Positions 1 through 10,658 of a stretch of DNA of 64,000 nt are shown one piece after another (the stretch's first letter is position 1; each line of letters begins with the position of its first letter). The notes below the pieces were generated by a model. The model ran no database searches, was not told the DNA's origin, and worked only from the letters and a program-made list of their open reading frames with translations. This stretch comes from Verrucomicrobiales bacterium (GTDB lineage: Bacteria; Verrucomicrobiota; Verrucomicrobiia; Verrucomicrobiales; DEV007). A program made the translations under genes and the position numbers. The DNA is taken from positions 1-64,000 of the forward strand of contig JARGOP010000009.1 in NCBI GenBank assembly GCA_029233965.1, in the 5' to 3' direction.

Positions 1-49
1 AGAATCAAACTCCGGTCACTTTACCCTTCGCTTTAAATGGGGACATCTA

Positions 50-2104
50 CTAGTAGGAGAATCCAAAACCGAGATGCATCGTTCCCTGCGGTTCGCCGGG
101 CTGCTGGTCCGGATTGTAACCGTATTCGAGGCGGATCGGACCAATCGGAGTCAGGTAGCGCAGACCGGCCCCGACAGCATAGCGCAAGTTATCGAGACTC
201 GCGTCGTCCGCATTCTGAAGGAGGTTTCCGGCGTCTGCGAAGGTGACGAGGCTCAGCCCGTTGAAGGCGGTAATCGGGATTTCGTACTCGGCATTGAACA
301 CCGTGTAAAATTCACCGCCGATGCGATAGCCGCTTCCCGGATCAATTGCGCCAAGCGCGCGCTCTTGAAAGCTCCTCACGGTGAAGGGGCCGCCATTGAA
401 GAAGCGTAGATCAATCGGGATTGCCTGAGTGTCGCCCATGGGAGTGATCGCGCCGGCGCGGGCGCCGAGACGAAGGGTGTGGGTTCCAACCGGGAGATAA
501 TAACCGAGCTTCCCGGTTGCTTTGAAGAATTCGACCTCGCTGCCGATCCCGGAAGTGGCGACGCTGGCAGAGGTCTGCGCGATAAAGCCCTTCCGGGGAA
601 GGTTGGGATTGTCCCGCTGGTCATGGGAGATCGAAACGCCGACAAAGTGAGTGAAATATTCGGTGTCACCAAGGAACTGCGGAGCGATGTCCGATTCGGT
701 GACGTCGGTGTAGCTGGCCCGTCCAAAGAATGAGACCTGGTTGCGCTGCTTTCGTCCGAATCGTTTCGTCAGTTCATAGTTTCCGCCGGTCTCCCATTTC
801 CGGTAGCCCTCCTCTTCGCGATTCTGGGCGAAAAGCCCGGCGCGGAAACGGTTATCGGTGTTCAGAAACCAGGGGTCGGTGTAGTCGACCGCCCCGCGGA
901 CCCCCCGTTTCGAAAATTCGATCTCTGCGTCCACGGTGCGAACACTTCCGAGGAGATTCAGATTTCGGAACTCGAAGCCCCCAATGGGACCTTCGTAGTT
1001 GGTGAAACCCGCGAAGATACCGAGGGTTCGCGAGTAGGCTTCCTCCACATTGACGTCGAGCACGAAGGATCCGTCCTCCTGTTTCACCGGATCGGTCCGG
1101 ATTGTCTCGAAAGCTCCCGTCTGCAGCAATTCCTCAACCGCTTTGTTGGTGTCGTTCGGTGAATAGGGATTCTCGACGAGTCCGTCAAAGTGCCTTTCGA
1201 AAAACTCATCGTCCGTCTTTTTGTTTCCATTCACGCGAATGCCGGAGAGCTCAACGGGATCGCCCCATTCAAAGAGAGCGGCAACTTCGACGATCCGGCG
1301 ATCATCGATCATGGAGACTTCCTTTTCCTCAACGGTGACGGAGGCTTCGAAGTAACCTGCGTCAACAGCAGCAGAACGGAGACGGGACTGAATGTTCCCG
1401 CGAGTGGCGAGGTTGTAATTCTTTCCCGTGAATTCTTCGCGGGTCCTCGCGAAAACCTCCTGCAGTTTGGCCGTCGGAGCTTCGGGCAGGATGATCTCGC
1501 CGAAGACGAACTGCGGTCCCTCCGAGATCGTTACGGCAACCGTGGTGCCGGCTTGCGAGGCCTCGGCATGGAGCTCAACCGCTGCTTCGACATGGCCGAG
1601 GAGAGAATAGAATTCGATCAGTTTCTTCCTTCCTGCCTCAATGTCTGAAGGCACGTAGGGGACAGAATCAAGAGGTTTCAGGCCAAGTCGCTTTCGGGTG
1701 GTATCGGTGAGGAGTTCGACCACGGCAGGGTCCTCGAGCGCTTCATTACCGCTGATCAAAAACTGCCTCACTCCCTTGGGTCGACCTTCGATAACTTTCA
1801 GGGAAATGATTCCGCTCTCGCCTTCTCCGTCGACTCTCCAGTCCACTTCTGCACCTTCGTATCCGCGGTCGAGGAGGGCGGTTTCGAGGAAGTAGGCGAG
1901 GTCATCGGCCTTCGCCATGCTTACGCCGGAGCTGTCGATGAACTTCAACTGCGGGGCGAGCCAATCCTTTACGGTTCCCTCTTCGATCGTCTGAAGTCCT
2001 TCGATACGGACTCGGTCCCCCAGTTCGGCATACGCGCACGGAATCATGAATCCTGCCGCAAGAAGCAGGATTGAACCGATGATTCTGGATAGATGATCAG
2101 GCAT
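50..2104 (-). CDS. tamA: TamA/BamA-type outer-membrane assembly protein (Omp85 family)
   Basis: Omp85-family barrel that inserts or exports proteins at the outer membrane. The 684-residue product starts with a signal peptide ending near CAYA (about residue 26). POTRA-like repeats follow over roughly residues 28-340, including an LxxxGxFExIRTDPV-type segment, and then a 16-strand-type surface-antigen barrel to the end. The barrel lid motif, usually VRGF, reads VRSF here inside FNGGPFTVRSF. The C-terminus ends in the aromatic beta-signal HLGFGFSY. It lies 19 bases downstream of the tamB-like gene on the same strand, which favours TamA over BamA. Family membership is clear; the TamA versus BamA choice rests on this neighbour. 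Confidence 0.85.
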   Translation of the reverse strand: MPDHLSRIIGSILLLAAGFMIPCAYAELGDRVRIEGLQTIEEGTVKDWLAPQLKFIDSSGVSMAKADDLAYFLETALLDRGYEGAEVDWRVDGEGESGIISLKVIEGRPKGVRQFLISGNEALEDPAVVELLTDTTRKRLGLKPLDSVPYVPSDIEAGRKKLIEFYSLLGHVEAAVELHAEASQAGTTVAVTISEGPQFVFGEIILPEAPTAKLQEVFARTREEFTGKNYNLATRGNIQSRLRSAAVDAGYFEASVTVEEKEVSMIDDRRIVEVAALFEWGDPVELSGIRVNGNKKTDDEFFERHFDGLVENPYSPNDTNKAVEELLQTGAFETIRTDPVKQEDGSFVLDVNVEEAYSRTLGIFAGFTNYEGPIGGFEFRNLNLLGSVRTVDAEIEFSKRGVRGAVDYTDPWFLNTDNRFRAGLFAQNREEEGYRKWETGGNYELTKRFGRKQRNQVSFFGRASYTDVTESDIAPQFLGDTEYFTHFVGVSISHDQRDNPNLPRKGFIAQTSASVATSGIGSEVEFFKATGKLGYYLPVGTHTLRLGARAGAITPMGDTQAIPIDLRFFNGGPFTVRSFQERALGAIDPGSGYRIGGEFYTVFNAEYEIPITAFNGLSLVTFADAGNLLQNADDASLDNLRYAVGAGLRYLTPIGPIRLEYGYNPDQQPGEPQGTMHLGFGFSY

Positions 2105-2123
2105 TCAACAAGCAGGCCGAAAT

Positions 2124-5100
2124 CTAACGAAACCTGAAGACGTATTTCAGTAGCGCCCGGTAATCGTTTTCGGCATCAACATCGCCGACGAAAAAGAGTT
2201 GCTTCCAGAGCCTGATTCTTCCGCCGACAGTCTGCGCCCCAGTCTCAGGGTTGATCCCTCCAATATCAAGTTCTGTTCTCTCCTGCAGTTCATCGAGGAG
2301 TGAGGGTTCCGAATCGGCTGCCGCGCTTGCTTTTCGCATGTTTTTGAAGAGCAGGGTGGCTGCCTTCGAGGCGGCGAGGGAACCGGCGTCCCCTCCGATG
2401 AGGGCGTCGCGGGTGGTTCCGGTAATGAGCAGCGTGGTGAGGTCTTCCGTCGGCATGGGTGGATTGCTCGTGAGAACGTATTTCGGATCGAGGAGGCGAT
2501 TGTAGAGAAAAATATTGATCCTGTATTTGTCCGCCTTTGCCTTTGCCTTGAAATTCAGGGCTCCGTTGAAACCGGTCTGCTGATCAAATTCGATCCGCCC
2601 GGTCTCAACATCAACGGAACTGAAGGGAAGGGATAAGTTGCCTTCGTCGATTGCGAGAAAGCCGGTGGGAAGGGGAGCTGAAAGCTTGCCGTTGACGCGG
2701 ATATCGGCAACGAGGTCCGATTCGACGAGATTACTGCGAACCTGAAAGGGCGTCTTCGTGAAAAGCCTGACGTCTGCATTCCAATTCCTGAATGGTTCAA
2801 CCTGCACACCGAGATTCAGGTCGGTGTAGGCGGCCCCGCCGCCTGCCGGTGCGCGCTCAACCGTCGGCAGGACCGAGGTGTTCCGGGTTGGAAGCGTCTG
2901 CGGGAGAAGATCAAAGTTCTTGAAGAATCGGCTGTTGGTGAGGCCGATGTTTCCGGCGATTGTCGCCGCTGACCAGGGCCCTGTCAGGGTCAACTCCGCG
3001 TCGGTCCGGAGACTCAAATCCGGGGTCCTGAAAATGAGGGCTTCCTTCGCCCCGAGGCGGAGGTCGAACTTCTGCCCGGTTTCAGGAAGGAAGGAGATGG
3101 AGCCGTCAGCGGTGACCTCTCCTCCGGCAACGATTGCCTTGAGCCGTTCGATCGTAAGCCGGTTCTCAGCGAACTTTGTCTTCAGATCAACATCGTAAAA
3201 GGAGGGCGCGTCGCGGTTCGCGAGTCTGAGGCGCGATACGTCGAGCATGCCGTCACCGGAAATCAACGGGGTCTTGACCATCCCGGAAACCTCAACATCG
3301 AGAGCGATCGTTCCCTCGATGGATTTGATCGCGGGGAGTTGGCCGGAGAGAAAAGCGAGCGAACTCCGATCCATCCGGGCCGCGGCGTTGATCTTTTCTT
3401 TCTGAATGTCCCGCTCCTTCAAGGCCCAGTCTTTCGGGAAAAAGGGCAGGGAAGCGCTGATTTTCAACGGGTTGACATCGGGGTGGCGATACTCGCCGGA
3501 AAGGGTTGCCGTCGAGTTGGCGGTGTTGAGGGCGAGATCAATCGCCCCGACCTTGAGGTTGTCCTGTTCGGGGAGGGCGATGTTGGCAAGGCTCAGGGAT
3601 AAGTCGAGATCGGGTTTGGCGGGGGTTCCCTTAATCACGAGATCAAGATCGAGGTCTCCGTTCACGGCGGGAGCGTCCTTGAGAAGTCGCACGATGGTAT
3701 CTAAGGATATCGGCTCCGAGATGAGGCTGAACTCGAGGGGCTCTTCCTGCACGAACCAGCTCTCTGAGGTGAGCGTGTCTTTCGTCAAAGGAATCGATCC
3801 CTTCGCGGTGAAAAGGGGAGTTCCGCCGGAGGAACCATTGAGAGAACGCACTTCGAAACGCGAACCATCCCAGTCGAGGTTCCCCTCAAGGTCGAGTGGA
3901 TCGCTCTTCATCATAAGCTGAGTGGCGAGACTGGAATCGGAAAAACTACCGTTCACATCGAATTCCGTGATCGGGGAGGCTCCATGAGCCAACGCAAGAT
4001 CCGAACCGCTGAGGTCGAACTTGCCGGTGACGGTCTTTTCCTTTCCATTTCCTTCTGCATTGACGGCGAGTGCAAAGGAGCCGGGAAGAAGTTTCGCAAT
4101 CTCGCGATTTCCAAGGAGGCGTTTGAGCACGCCTTCGGATTTCAGATCGAGATTGAGATCGATGCTGCCGGAATAGTTTTGGTCAACGAGGTGAAGTCTG
4201 CCACTTCCATCGATTTGGCTGATCTCATCGACATGAAGCTTCAGGTCTGCGGTGACTTCGTTGGGTTTCTCGACCTTTCCGGCAAAGTTAATTTCCTTCA
4301 GAGTCTCGCCATCGATTTGAAGGGTGTCAGTGAAAAGGTCCAAATTCCCGCCGAGGAGCTCGCTTCCCTTCACCTGCGCTTTCTCCGCCCTGAGCGAGAG
4401 AGCACCCGCCAAAGAAATATTTCGCCATTCCGGAGGCGCGAACTGCTGCCAGAGCGGGGCGAGGTCGGGAGCATTGAAATCGGCATCGATTTCCACAGTC
4501 CGCTCTTGTAAGGCGGCGAAGTCACCGACACCGGATAAATCCAGACCCATGTCCGCGTTCAGGGTCGCGCCATCCTGAGTGGCCTTCAGTCCTGCATCGA
4601 TCCACTTGGCCCCGCCCTGCTCCCGTGTTGCGGCCCGGAGGTCGATGTCCCCGAGCTGAATCTCATCCCAATGCAGATTGGATAACACGGCCGCGAGATT
4701 TGCATTCCAGCTTTCGGGCCGGGAGGCGGCCCCGTTGAGTTTCATTTCAACCGTCAAAGCCGGATCACCGATCGGTTTTTCCAGCTTTGGCAGGAAGTCA
4801 AAGAGGCCGTCGGCAGTGAGTTCGTCCCAGCTTCCGGTGCCGCTGAGCGTCCCGTTGAGACGTCCGGAGACAGGGGACTCGGGATGGAAAAGCAGGATCA
4901 GTTCTTCGACGGGAAGATCGGTGGTCGAGAGTTCCAGTTTCACTTCTCCGGGTTGTTTCAGAAAGGGCTCTCCATTCTTGAGATCAAGTGGCAGCGCGCT
5001 TTGCAGGGACATCGCCGGTTGGTTGTTGACGAGGAGGTCCAGGCTATCGACGGAGAGGCGGCCATTTCTCCATCCGGCCTCGCCGCTGAGGCTCAGGTGA

Positions 5101-6824
5101 TCAGAATCGATCTTGAGGGAAGAAAGGTGCACGGCTTCATTTTCGTAATCGCCTTCGAGATTCACGTTCATGGAACGCCCGCCCTTGATGACGAGATTGG
5201 AAGCATTCACGATTGCCTTCCCCCGGTGCGCCGCAGGTTCGAGCGTTCCTTCACCATTCCATTTGATCGCGCCGGTCAAGGAAATGTCTGCCGCCTCCAG
5301 GATCGCTCCGAAGGGTCCGCCGGAATTGAACTCACCGAGGAGAGCTCCTTCATAGGAAAGGGTCTCGAGGGACACACTTCCGCCCCCTTTGAGAGAGGAA
5401 TTTCCATCCGGTTGCGCTTCGGCATCGATCCGGATCTGATCCGGCCCGGTGACTCGAGCCACCAGGTCGAGGAGGGAGAAGGGATGACTGTCCCAGGCAA
5501 GAGTATCGGATCGAAGCGAAACCTGTCCGGAGCGCAGAGAACTGCCTCCGACAAGCTGGACATTCTCAATACGACCCTCAAGGGCTCCGGTCACGGGGGC
5601 GTCGATGTCCCAGGCGGCGAGAAGCTGTTCGGCGGATTCCAGAGAAAGGTTTCCGGACAGGTCCAGAGGGAGCGTCGCAAACCCGCCCGTATCGGCCAGC
5701 TGTCCGAGGGGTGCCGAGGCGGTCGCGGTGAGACGGGCCCCCGGGGCGAGAACGTCGAGTTGAAGCCTGTTCTCAGCGATGATGAGGGCAAAAGAATCCA
5801 CGGTTGTTGATCCGACCCCGAGGCCATGACCAAGCACTTTGGCGGCGATCTCCCAGGTGGACGGGTTTTCAAAATCACCGTTGAAGCTGAGGTCAAGATC
5901 GGAGATTGTGCCCTTCCATTCCGGAACGTCCCCGGAACGCTCGATCTCGTTGAACGCGATGGTATGTCCTTCGGTCAGGGCCAGGTGGACGTCTCCGTCC
6001 GTGGAAGCCGAAACGGTGATTTCGCCGCCGCCCAGAACGAGTGCAGCATCGACGAGCCATTCGCCGGGTGTTTTTTCCGAGAGCCTGAGGAATTTGAGAG
6101 ACTCAATCGTTTTCCCTGAAAATTGATCGATCGTGAGGCGGTGATCGCCCTGCTCAAGTCTGGCGGACAGTTCGGAAAGTGGTTCTTTGCCGGGCAGGGC
6201 GATAGACCCTATCTCCAGAGCCCCGGCTTTCCCCTGAGGGAGACGCAGACTGAAGGATCCGATTTCATAGCGGTCCCCGCCGACCCGGGCCGCGACGCTG
6301 ATTTCTTCGATCCCAATCTCAGAGTTCAGGAGGTTCCAAATCGGATTGAAAGCGTCGGGCGCGGAATCGCGACGAGCCTTTCCCGGTTTTGCTTCGGCTG
6401 TTTCATCCACGATGGGGATATTGAACTCAACGACGGCCTCTTCGACTTTTAAGAGATGGAGCCAGTTCAGATCCGCCGCCGCTGTGATCAATGAAGGCAG
6501 GTCGTAGGACACTTCGACGGATTTCAGGGAGAGGGAAACGAGGGGGGAGTCTTTGCCTTCGAATTCGATCTCGCGGATCGAGAATCCTGAGAAGAGAGAA
6601 CCCTCCACTTTGAGATCGCCTTCAATGCCCTGGGAAGCAGCCGCCCTGAGTGCCGCGAGTCTGGCCGCGGCGGGAAAGGCGGGACCTGCAATAATGAGAA
6701 CGAGGAGGAGCGAGAGACCGAGTAATGCCCCGGCGAGGAGAAGGGCATGCTTCAATCGCTTCGGCGTCTTTCGGTGATTTGCTGCCGCGGGAGCTTGAGT
6801 GGTTGGAGCGTTGTCAGGAAGCAT
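2124..6824 (-). CDS. tamB: TamB-like translocation/assembly module protein (DUF490)
   Basis: A 1566-residue, mostly beta-strand protein anchored by one N-terminal membrane segment (about residues 27-50, LLLAGALLGLSLLLVLIIAG). The body is a long series of AsmA/TamB-like repeats (SVEVSYDLPSL, DLSFNGDFENPSTWEI, DLDLVIKGTPAKPDLDL). The last 350 or so residues match the TamB C-terminal domain, ending in the typical GGRIRLWKQLFFVGDV and KYVFRFR. TamB-family proteins span the periplasm and are thought to move lipids or aid barrel assembly together with TamA, which here follows 19 bases downstream. Several long ORFs on the opposite strand are codon shadows. Confidence 0.85.
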   Translation of the reverse strand: MLPDNAPTTQAPAAANHRKTPKRLKHALLLAGALLGLSLLLVLIIAGPAFPAAARLAALRAAASQGIEGDLKVEGSLFSGFSIREIEFEGKDSPLVSLSLKSVEVSYDLPSLITAAADLNWLHLLKVEEAVVEFNIPIVDETAEAKPGKARRDSAPDAFNPIWNLLNSEIGIEEISVAARVGGDRYEIGSFSLRLPQGKAGALEIGSIALPGKEPLSELSARLEQGDHRLTIDQFSGKTIESLKFLRLSEKTPGEWLVDAALVLGGGEITVSASTDGDVHLALTEGHTIAFNEIERSGDVPEWKGTISDLDLSFNGDFENPSTWEIAAKVLGHGLGVGSTTVDSFALIIAENRLQLDVLAPGARLTATASAPLGQLADTGGFATLPLDLSGNLSLESAEQLLAAWDIDAPVTGALEGRIENVQLVGGSSLRSGQVSLRSDTLAWDSHPFSLLDLVARVTGPDQIRIDAEAQPDGNSSLKGGGSVSLETLSYEGALLGEFNSGGPFGAILEAADISLTGAIKWNGEGTLEPAAHRGKAIVNASNLVIKGGRSMNVNLEGDYENEAVHLSSLKIDSDHLSLSGEAGWRNGRLSVDSLDLLVNNQPAMSLQSALPLDLKNGEPFLKQPGEVKLELSTTDLPVEELILLFHPESPVSGRLNGTLSGTGSWDELTADGLFDFLPKLEKPIGDPALTVEMKLNGAASRPESWNANLAAVLSNLHWDEIQLGDIDLRAATREQGGAKWIDAGLKATQDGATLNADMGLDLSGVGDFAALQERTVEIDADFNAPDLAPLWQQFAPPEWRNISLAGALSLRAEKAQVKGSELLGGNLDLFTDTLQIDGETLKEINFAGKVEKPNEVTADLKLHVDEISQIDGSGRLHLVDQNYSGSIDLNLDLKSEGVLKRLLGNREIAKLLPGSFALAVNAEGNGKEKTVTGKFDLSGSDLALAHGASPITEFDVNGSFSDSSLATQLMMKSDPLDLEGNLDWDGSRFEVRSLNGSSGGTPLFTAKGSIPLTKDTLTSESWFVQEEPLEFSLISEPISLDTIVRLLKDAPAVNGDLDLDLVIKGTPAKPDLDLSLSLANIALPEQDNLKVGAIDLALNTANSTATLSGEYRHPDVNPLKISASLPFFPKDWALKERDIQKEKINAAARMDRSSLAFLSGQLPAIKSIEGTIALDVEVSGMVKTPLISGDGMLDVSRLRLANRDAPSFYDVDLKTKFAENRLTIERLKAIVAGGEVTADGSISFLPETGQKFDLRLGAKEALIFRTPDLSLRTDAELTLTGPWSAATIAGNIGLTNSRFFKNFDLLPQTLPTRNTSVLPTVERAPAGGGAAYTDLNLGVQVEPFRNWNADVRLFTKTPFQVRSNLVESDLVADIRVNGKLSAPLPTGFLAIDEGNLSLPFSSVDVETGRIEFDQQTGFNGALNFKAKAKADKYRINIFLYNRLLDPKYVLTSNPPMPTEDLTTLLITGTTRDALIGGDAGSLAASKAATLLFKNMRKASAAADSEPSLLDELQERTELDIGGINPETGAQTVGGRIRLWKQLFFVGDVDAENDYRALLKYVFRFR

Positions 6825-6894
6825 TCAGGAGGGCCGGGGCACCATCGTGGATACGCCCCCGACAACCTACGGGAACATTGAATCCGTGCAAGAC

Positions 6895-9800
6895 TCAGCC
6901 ATTTTTCAGAAAAGCCAGAAGATCGGCCATTTCTTCAGTGGATATAGCTGCTTCAAGGCCTTCCGGCATGAGCGAGTGTCCGGAAGAGGTCATTTCACTG
7001 ATTTCGGCGCGACTGATGGTCTCCTCAATGCCTCCGGGGAGGCGCAAAGTGACACTCTCGCTGTCCTCCGCATGCACAAGTCCGCTGAGGATTCTCCCAT
7101 CTTTGGATTTCACGGAGACTGAGATCCAGCGTTCTTCGATCGCCCGGTTCGGGTCGAGAATATCGGAGAGCAGAGCCTCAGCCGGTTTGATTTTTACGTC
7201 GTCGAGCGGTGGACCGACGGCAGCGCCTTTGCCTCCGACCTGGTGGCAAAGTGCGCAGGTTGCCCGTTCAAAAATGACCTTTCCGTTTTCAGGATTGCCG
7301 ACATGATCGGTTTGGGCATCCCGGTAGCGGGTCACGACTTCGGTGCGATTCCCGGCCGCCGCCCCGAAGAGTTCGTTCGCGAGATTCTTGATCTCTTCGT
7401 TGGTGGAGCGCCCGTAGGACCATCGTGTCATCGGAGGCATCAGCGATGGACTGATCTCCCCGGCCTTCATGCGCTTCATCAGGGCGAGACCTGACTTAGT
7501 GTTTCCGGTAATGAGGGCGAGCGCTTCACGAAGGGGAGTGGGGGCAAGACCGTTCCATCGTTCAAAGAAAAACTCAGCAACCGTTTCACGGTCGTCACGG
7601 GTCAGAGTTCGGCAGGCCGCCGCTTGAATCGTGGGAGACTCGGTCGCCGAGATGAGCTGATCGACAACTGCTGTCTTTTCCTCCCAGGGAAGTTGAGCGA
7701 CGAGGCTGAGGGCGACGATCCGGTCCGCCTCCGGTCGCATCGAATCCAAAGCGATTGCGGAAGCGCTGGCGACGATCGCCTTCAAGCGGGTGGCTTCCTT
7801 TTGAAAACCCTCCGGTGGAGAGGCCATAAGCGCGGCAAGGCTTTTCGTTTTGAGCGGGCTCCTTCCGAGTCCTTCGGAAATCCCGGAGATGACCGCGAAG
7901 TGCCACCACCCGGGTTCGCCCTGCAACGTATTCACAACCGTGGAAAGCTCTTCGAGGGATCCGGATGCTGTCGTGAGTCGGGCTATATCAGTGAGCACCT
8001 CCGGGGCAGACTCCGCTGAGGCCTCGAGGAACTCTTTGGACTCGAGGAGCTTCACGAGGAGTGCGGGCACGAGTTCCGGCGAGGAACTAAAGATCGCTTT
8101 GCGGAACCATGTGTCGTCGGGATCGGCCGTGATCTTTGCCACCAGATTCGCGATTCCGGGCTTCTGACCGGGGAAGAGGGCGAGCGCAAGGAATCGGGTT
8201 CTCGCATCCTCAGACGTTTGAGAAGAGGCAATGAAGTCGGAAAATTCCAATTCCCATCCCAGTTCCGCGATGACATGGAGTTTGTTTTCGACCAGACCGG
8301 AATCGGATGATGAAACGGATCGAAGAATCTCAGGCGTCAATTTTTCGAGACCTTCAAGGGTTCGAAAAGCTAGCGTGACCGCCAGGGGGGACGGAGCCTC
8401 AGCAATCAAGGCTTCGAGCAAAGGCGCTGCGGCGGCGTCACCGCGCTCGACGAGAAGTCGCTGGGCGTTGGTCCGATGCCAGGCATTCGGGTGATTGAGT
8501 AACCGGACGAGGGAGGGCAAATCCCCGGGCATGAACTCGATCTTTTGGTGTTTTGCCCCCCTCGGAACCACACGCCAGATTCTGCCCTGATCGAGCCCGG
8601 CACGCATGTAGTGGGATTTTGCGAAATCCTCGGGAAAGAACCGGGAGTGATCAATGAAGCGGCGATACATGTCCACGATATAGAGCGCTCCGTCGGGACC
8701 GTTGCGGGCCTGAACGGGGCGGGCCCACTCGTCGGAGGAAGCGAGAAATTCCTTTCCCATACCAACCCGCTCAGCGACGAAACTGGGGCCTTTTGCGATG
8801 AGGCGATTGCGCGTCACGAGCTGGGCGGTGGGGTCACAGACGAAAATATCGCCGCTCAGATCTTGCATCCTGTCTCCGGTGTAGACAGCAATACCGCAGG
8901 CGGCAGTGTGGGTTCCGGCATGGGCGGACGAGGTGGTGTGACTCAGGAGAAGAGGGTGAAGGGGCGCCCCCGGCTCCTGAATGTCTTCGTGTCCCTGAGT
9001 AATGCCGGCGAGCGGATTGCGTTTTACGACTGCCAGCGGCATCACCGCGAAGATCGCGGGGTTCCGGTTGCTGCAGAAGAAGTGACGGCCCCAGGCGTCG
9101 AGAGTTCCACCGTATTGGCCGACACCGGTGGACGGTTTCATCTCACCGGAACGGGGATCGTAGCGGAGGTTCAAACGGGAAAATGCGGTGACTGAGTCGG
9201 GCTTGCCCTCGGGGTAGATCTCCTTGCCGTCGAGGCCATTGCTCAGGTAAATATGATTGTCGAGGCCGTAGCGTGGGCTGGAAACCTGGAGCTGGTTGTG
9301 ACGGGGTTCGTTGCTGTGAAACAGGGTCGCCCGGACGTCAGCGCGATTGTCGCCGTCGGTATCTTTGAGGAAAAGGATCGCCGTTCTCGTCGTCGCAAGA
9401 AGGCCTCCATTCATCGGAAGAAGCCCCTGGACGTGATCCAGTTCGTCCGCCCAGGTCACGGCTTCGTCCATACGCCCGTCCCCGTTGTGATCCATGAGGA
9501 GACGAATCCGCGAAAGGAACGGCATCCCTTCACTTGGCAGCGGATAGTCTCCCATTTCGGCCACGAAAAGCCGACCCTTCTCGTCCCAGACAATATCGAC
9601 CGGATCACAGGTGAGAGGCTCGGCGGCGACGAGCTGGATTTCGTAATCCCCATCCAACTGCCACGCGGCGGCACTCGCTTCGGGAGAGAGCGGGAAGCGC
9701 CGGGGGAGGATGCTTTCCCCGGTGATGGCGTAGCCCATGTCGGTCGATCTTTTTTCTTCGGTCCATGACTCGGTGAAGTCTCCCGGCGCATGGACTTCGA

Positions 9801-10563
9801 CTCTCCGGACTTCGTAGGAGGAAAATTCTGTTTGGAAGCCGATGTTTCCGCTCGCGGGAAATACCCGGGTCGCGCGGTTCACAATTTCGCCGTTGAGTCG
9901 GAGTTCCACCGTGTCCCCGATCGCGATCACTTCGAGTCGATTCCATTCCCCGACCGGATTTTCGACGTCGAGTTCGCCCCGGAAACCTTTCACATTCTTC
10001 CAGTTTTCGCTGCGGTCTTTCCATCCGAGATGCCCTGACTTTTTTCCGGGGCGGGGAAATGCGTAGGTCTCTCCATCCGGAGCCCAGAGGGGTGGGTCCT
10101 GGAGGCTCGCGGTAGCCGTGAAAGTGGCCGGTGTTTCTTCGGTGGGAAGGCAGACCAGATCTCCGGAGCCACCTTCAAGCAACTGCGCCTGGAGACAGGC
10201 AGGCCAGGTTCCGCCGAATGCGGCATCTGTTCCCGTCATGTGAAAGAGGACACCTCCATCGCGGGCACGATCTTCACGGCCCCCGAAGGTGTATTCGGTC
10301 CAGCGGTATTCGACGACGAGGTGATAGTCCTCGAAAGAAGCCTTTGATCTCAGGTAGCCGAGACCCTTTCCGGTAGTGCGAAGCACTCCGTCCTCTCCTT
10401 TCTGCCAAACCTGATCGAATCCGGTTTCGAGGGAGGCCGATTCGTTGAGATGCTGTGTGAAAGTTTCCTGAAGCGGTGCTTCGAGTAGATCAAGAGGCTC
10501 TGCAATGGAGGGAACGGGCAGGAAAATGCCGAAGGCAAAAAGGACACAGAGGGAACGCGACAT
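6895..10563 (-). CDS. DUF1080 - PVC-type membrane-bound dehydrogenase - HEAT - cytochrome c fusion
   Basis: A 1222-residue secreted multidomain protein. The order is: signal peptide (about 1-21, ending SIAEP); a DUF1080/3-keto-disaccharide hydrolase-like concanavalin fold (about 30-255, with GGVLFHMTG and WNRLEVIAIGDTVELRLNG); a PVC-type dehydrogenase beta-propeller (about 300-690, with DIVWDEKGRLFVAEMGDYP and NGPDGALYIVDMYR); a helical HEAT-like region (about 690-1010); and a C-terminal haem domain with CALCH at 1103-1107. DUF1080 proteins bind or cleave sugars, and the propeller and haem suggest oxidation of a carbohydrate in the periplasm. The substrate cannot be read from the sequence. 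It is separated from tamB by about 70 bases and is probably a separate unit. Confidence 0.8.
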   Translation of the reverse strand: MSRSLCVLFAFGIFLPVPSIAEPLDLLEAPLQETFTQHLNESASLETGFDQVWQKGEDGVLRTTGKGLGYLRSKASFEDYHLVVEYRWTEYTFGGREDRARDGGVLFHMTGTDAAFGGTWPACLQAQLLEGGSGDLVCLPTEETPATFTATASLQDPPLWAPDGETYAFPRPGKKSGHLGWKDRSENWKNVKGFRGELDVENPVGEWNRLEVIAIGDTVELRLNGEIVNRATRVFPASGNIGFQTEFSSYEVRRVEVHAPGDFTESWTEEKRSTDMGYAITGESILPRRFPLSPEASAAAWQLDGDYEIQLVAAEPLTCDPVDIVWDEKGRLFVAEMGDYPLPSEGMPFLSRIRLLMDHNGDGRMDEAVTWADELDHVQGLLPMNGGLLATTRTAILFLKDTDGDNRADVRATLFHSNEPRHNQLQVSSPRYGLDNHIYLSNGLDGKEIYPEGKPDSVTAFSRLNLRYDPRSGEMKPSTGVGQYGGTLDAWGRHFFCSNRNPAIFAVMPLAVVKRNPLAGITQGHEDIQEPGAPLHPLLLSHTTSSAHAGTHTAACGIAVYTGDRMQDLSGDIFVCDPTAQLVTRNRLIAKGPSFVAERVGMGKEFLASSDEWARPVQARNGPDGALYIVDMYRRFIDHSRFFPEDFAKSHYMRAGLDQGRIWRVVPRGAKHQKIEFMPGDLPSLVRLLNHPNAWHRTNAQRLLVERGDAAAAPLLEALIAEAPSPLAVTLAFRTLEGLEKLTPEILRSVSSSDSGLVENKLHVIAELGWELEFSDFIASSQTSEDARTRFLALALFPGQKPGIANLVAKITADPDDTWFRKAIFSSSPELVPALLVKLLESKEFLEASAESAPEVLTDIARLTTASGSLEELSTVVNTLQGEPGWWHFAVISGISEGLGRSPLKTKSLAALMASPPEGFQKEATRLKAIVASASAIALDSMRPEADRIVALSLVAQLPWEEKTAVVDQLISATESPTIQAAACRTLTRDDRETVAEFFFERWNGLAPTPLREALALITGNTKSGLALMKRMKAGEISPSLMPPMTRWSYGRSTNEEIKNLANELFGAAAGNRTEVVTRYRDAQTDHVGNPENGKVIFERATCALCHQVGGKGAAVGPPLDDVKIKPAEALLSDILDPNRAIEERWISVSVKSKDGRILSGLVHAEDSESVTLRLPGGIEETISRAEISEMTSSGHSLMPEGLEAAISTEEMADLLAFLKNG

Positions 10564-10658
10564 GCCCGCAAAATAGCGGGATTAAGGAACAGGGAAAAGC
10601 AGGAAGACGGCGCGGACGCGCTAACCGCTTCTTCGACAAAGCCCGGGAAAGGCGCTGG

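Noticed and set aside
4884-5810. A 308-residue plus-strand ORF inside tamB
   Set aside because: Low-complexity and unmatched. The minus strand carries a continuous TamB reading frame.
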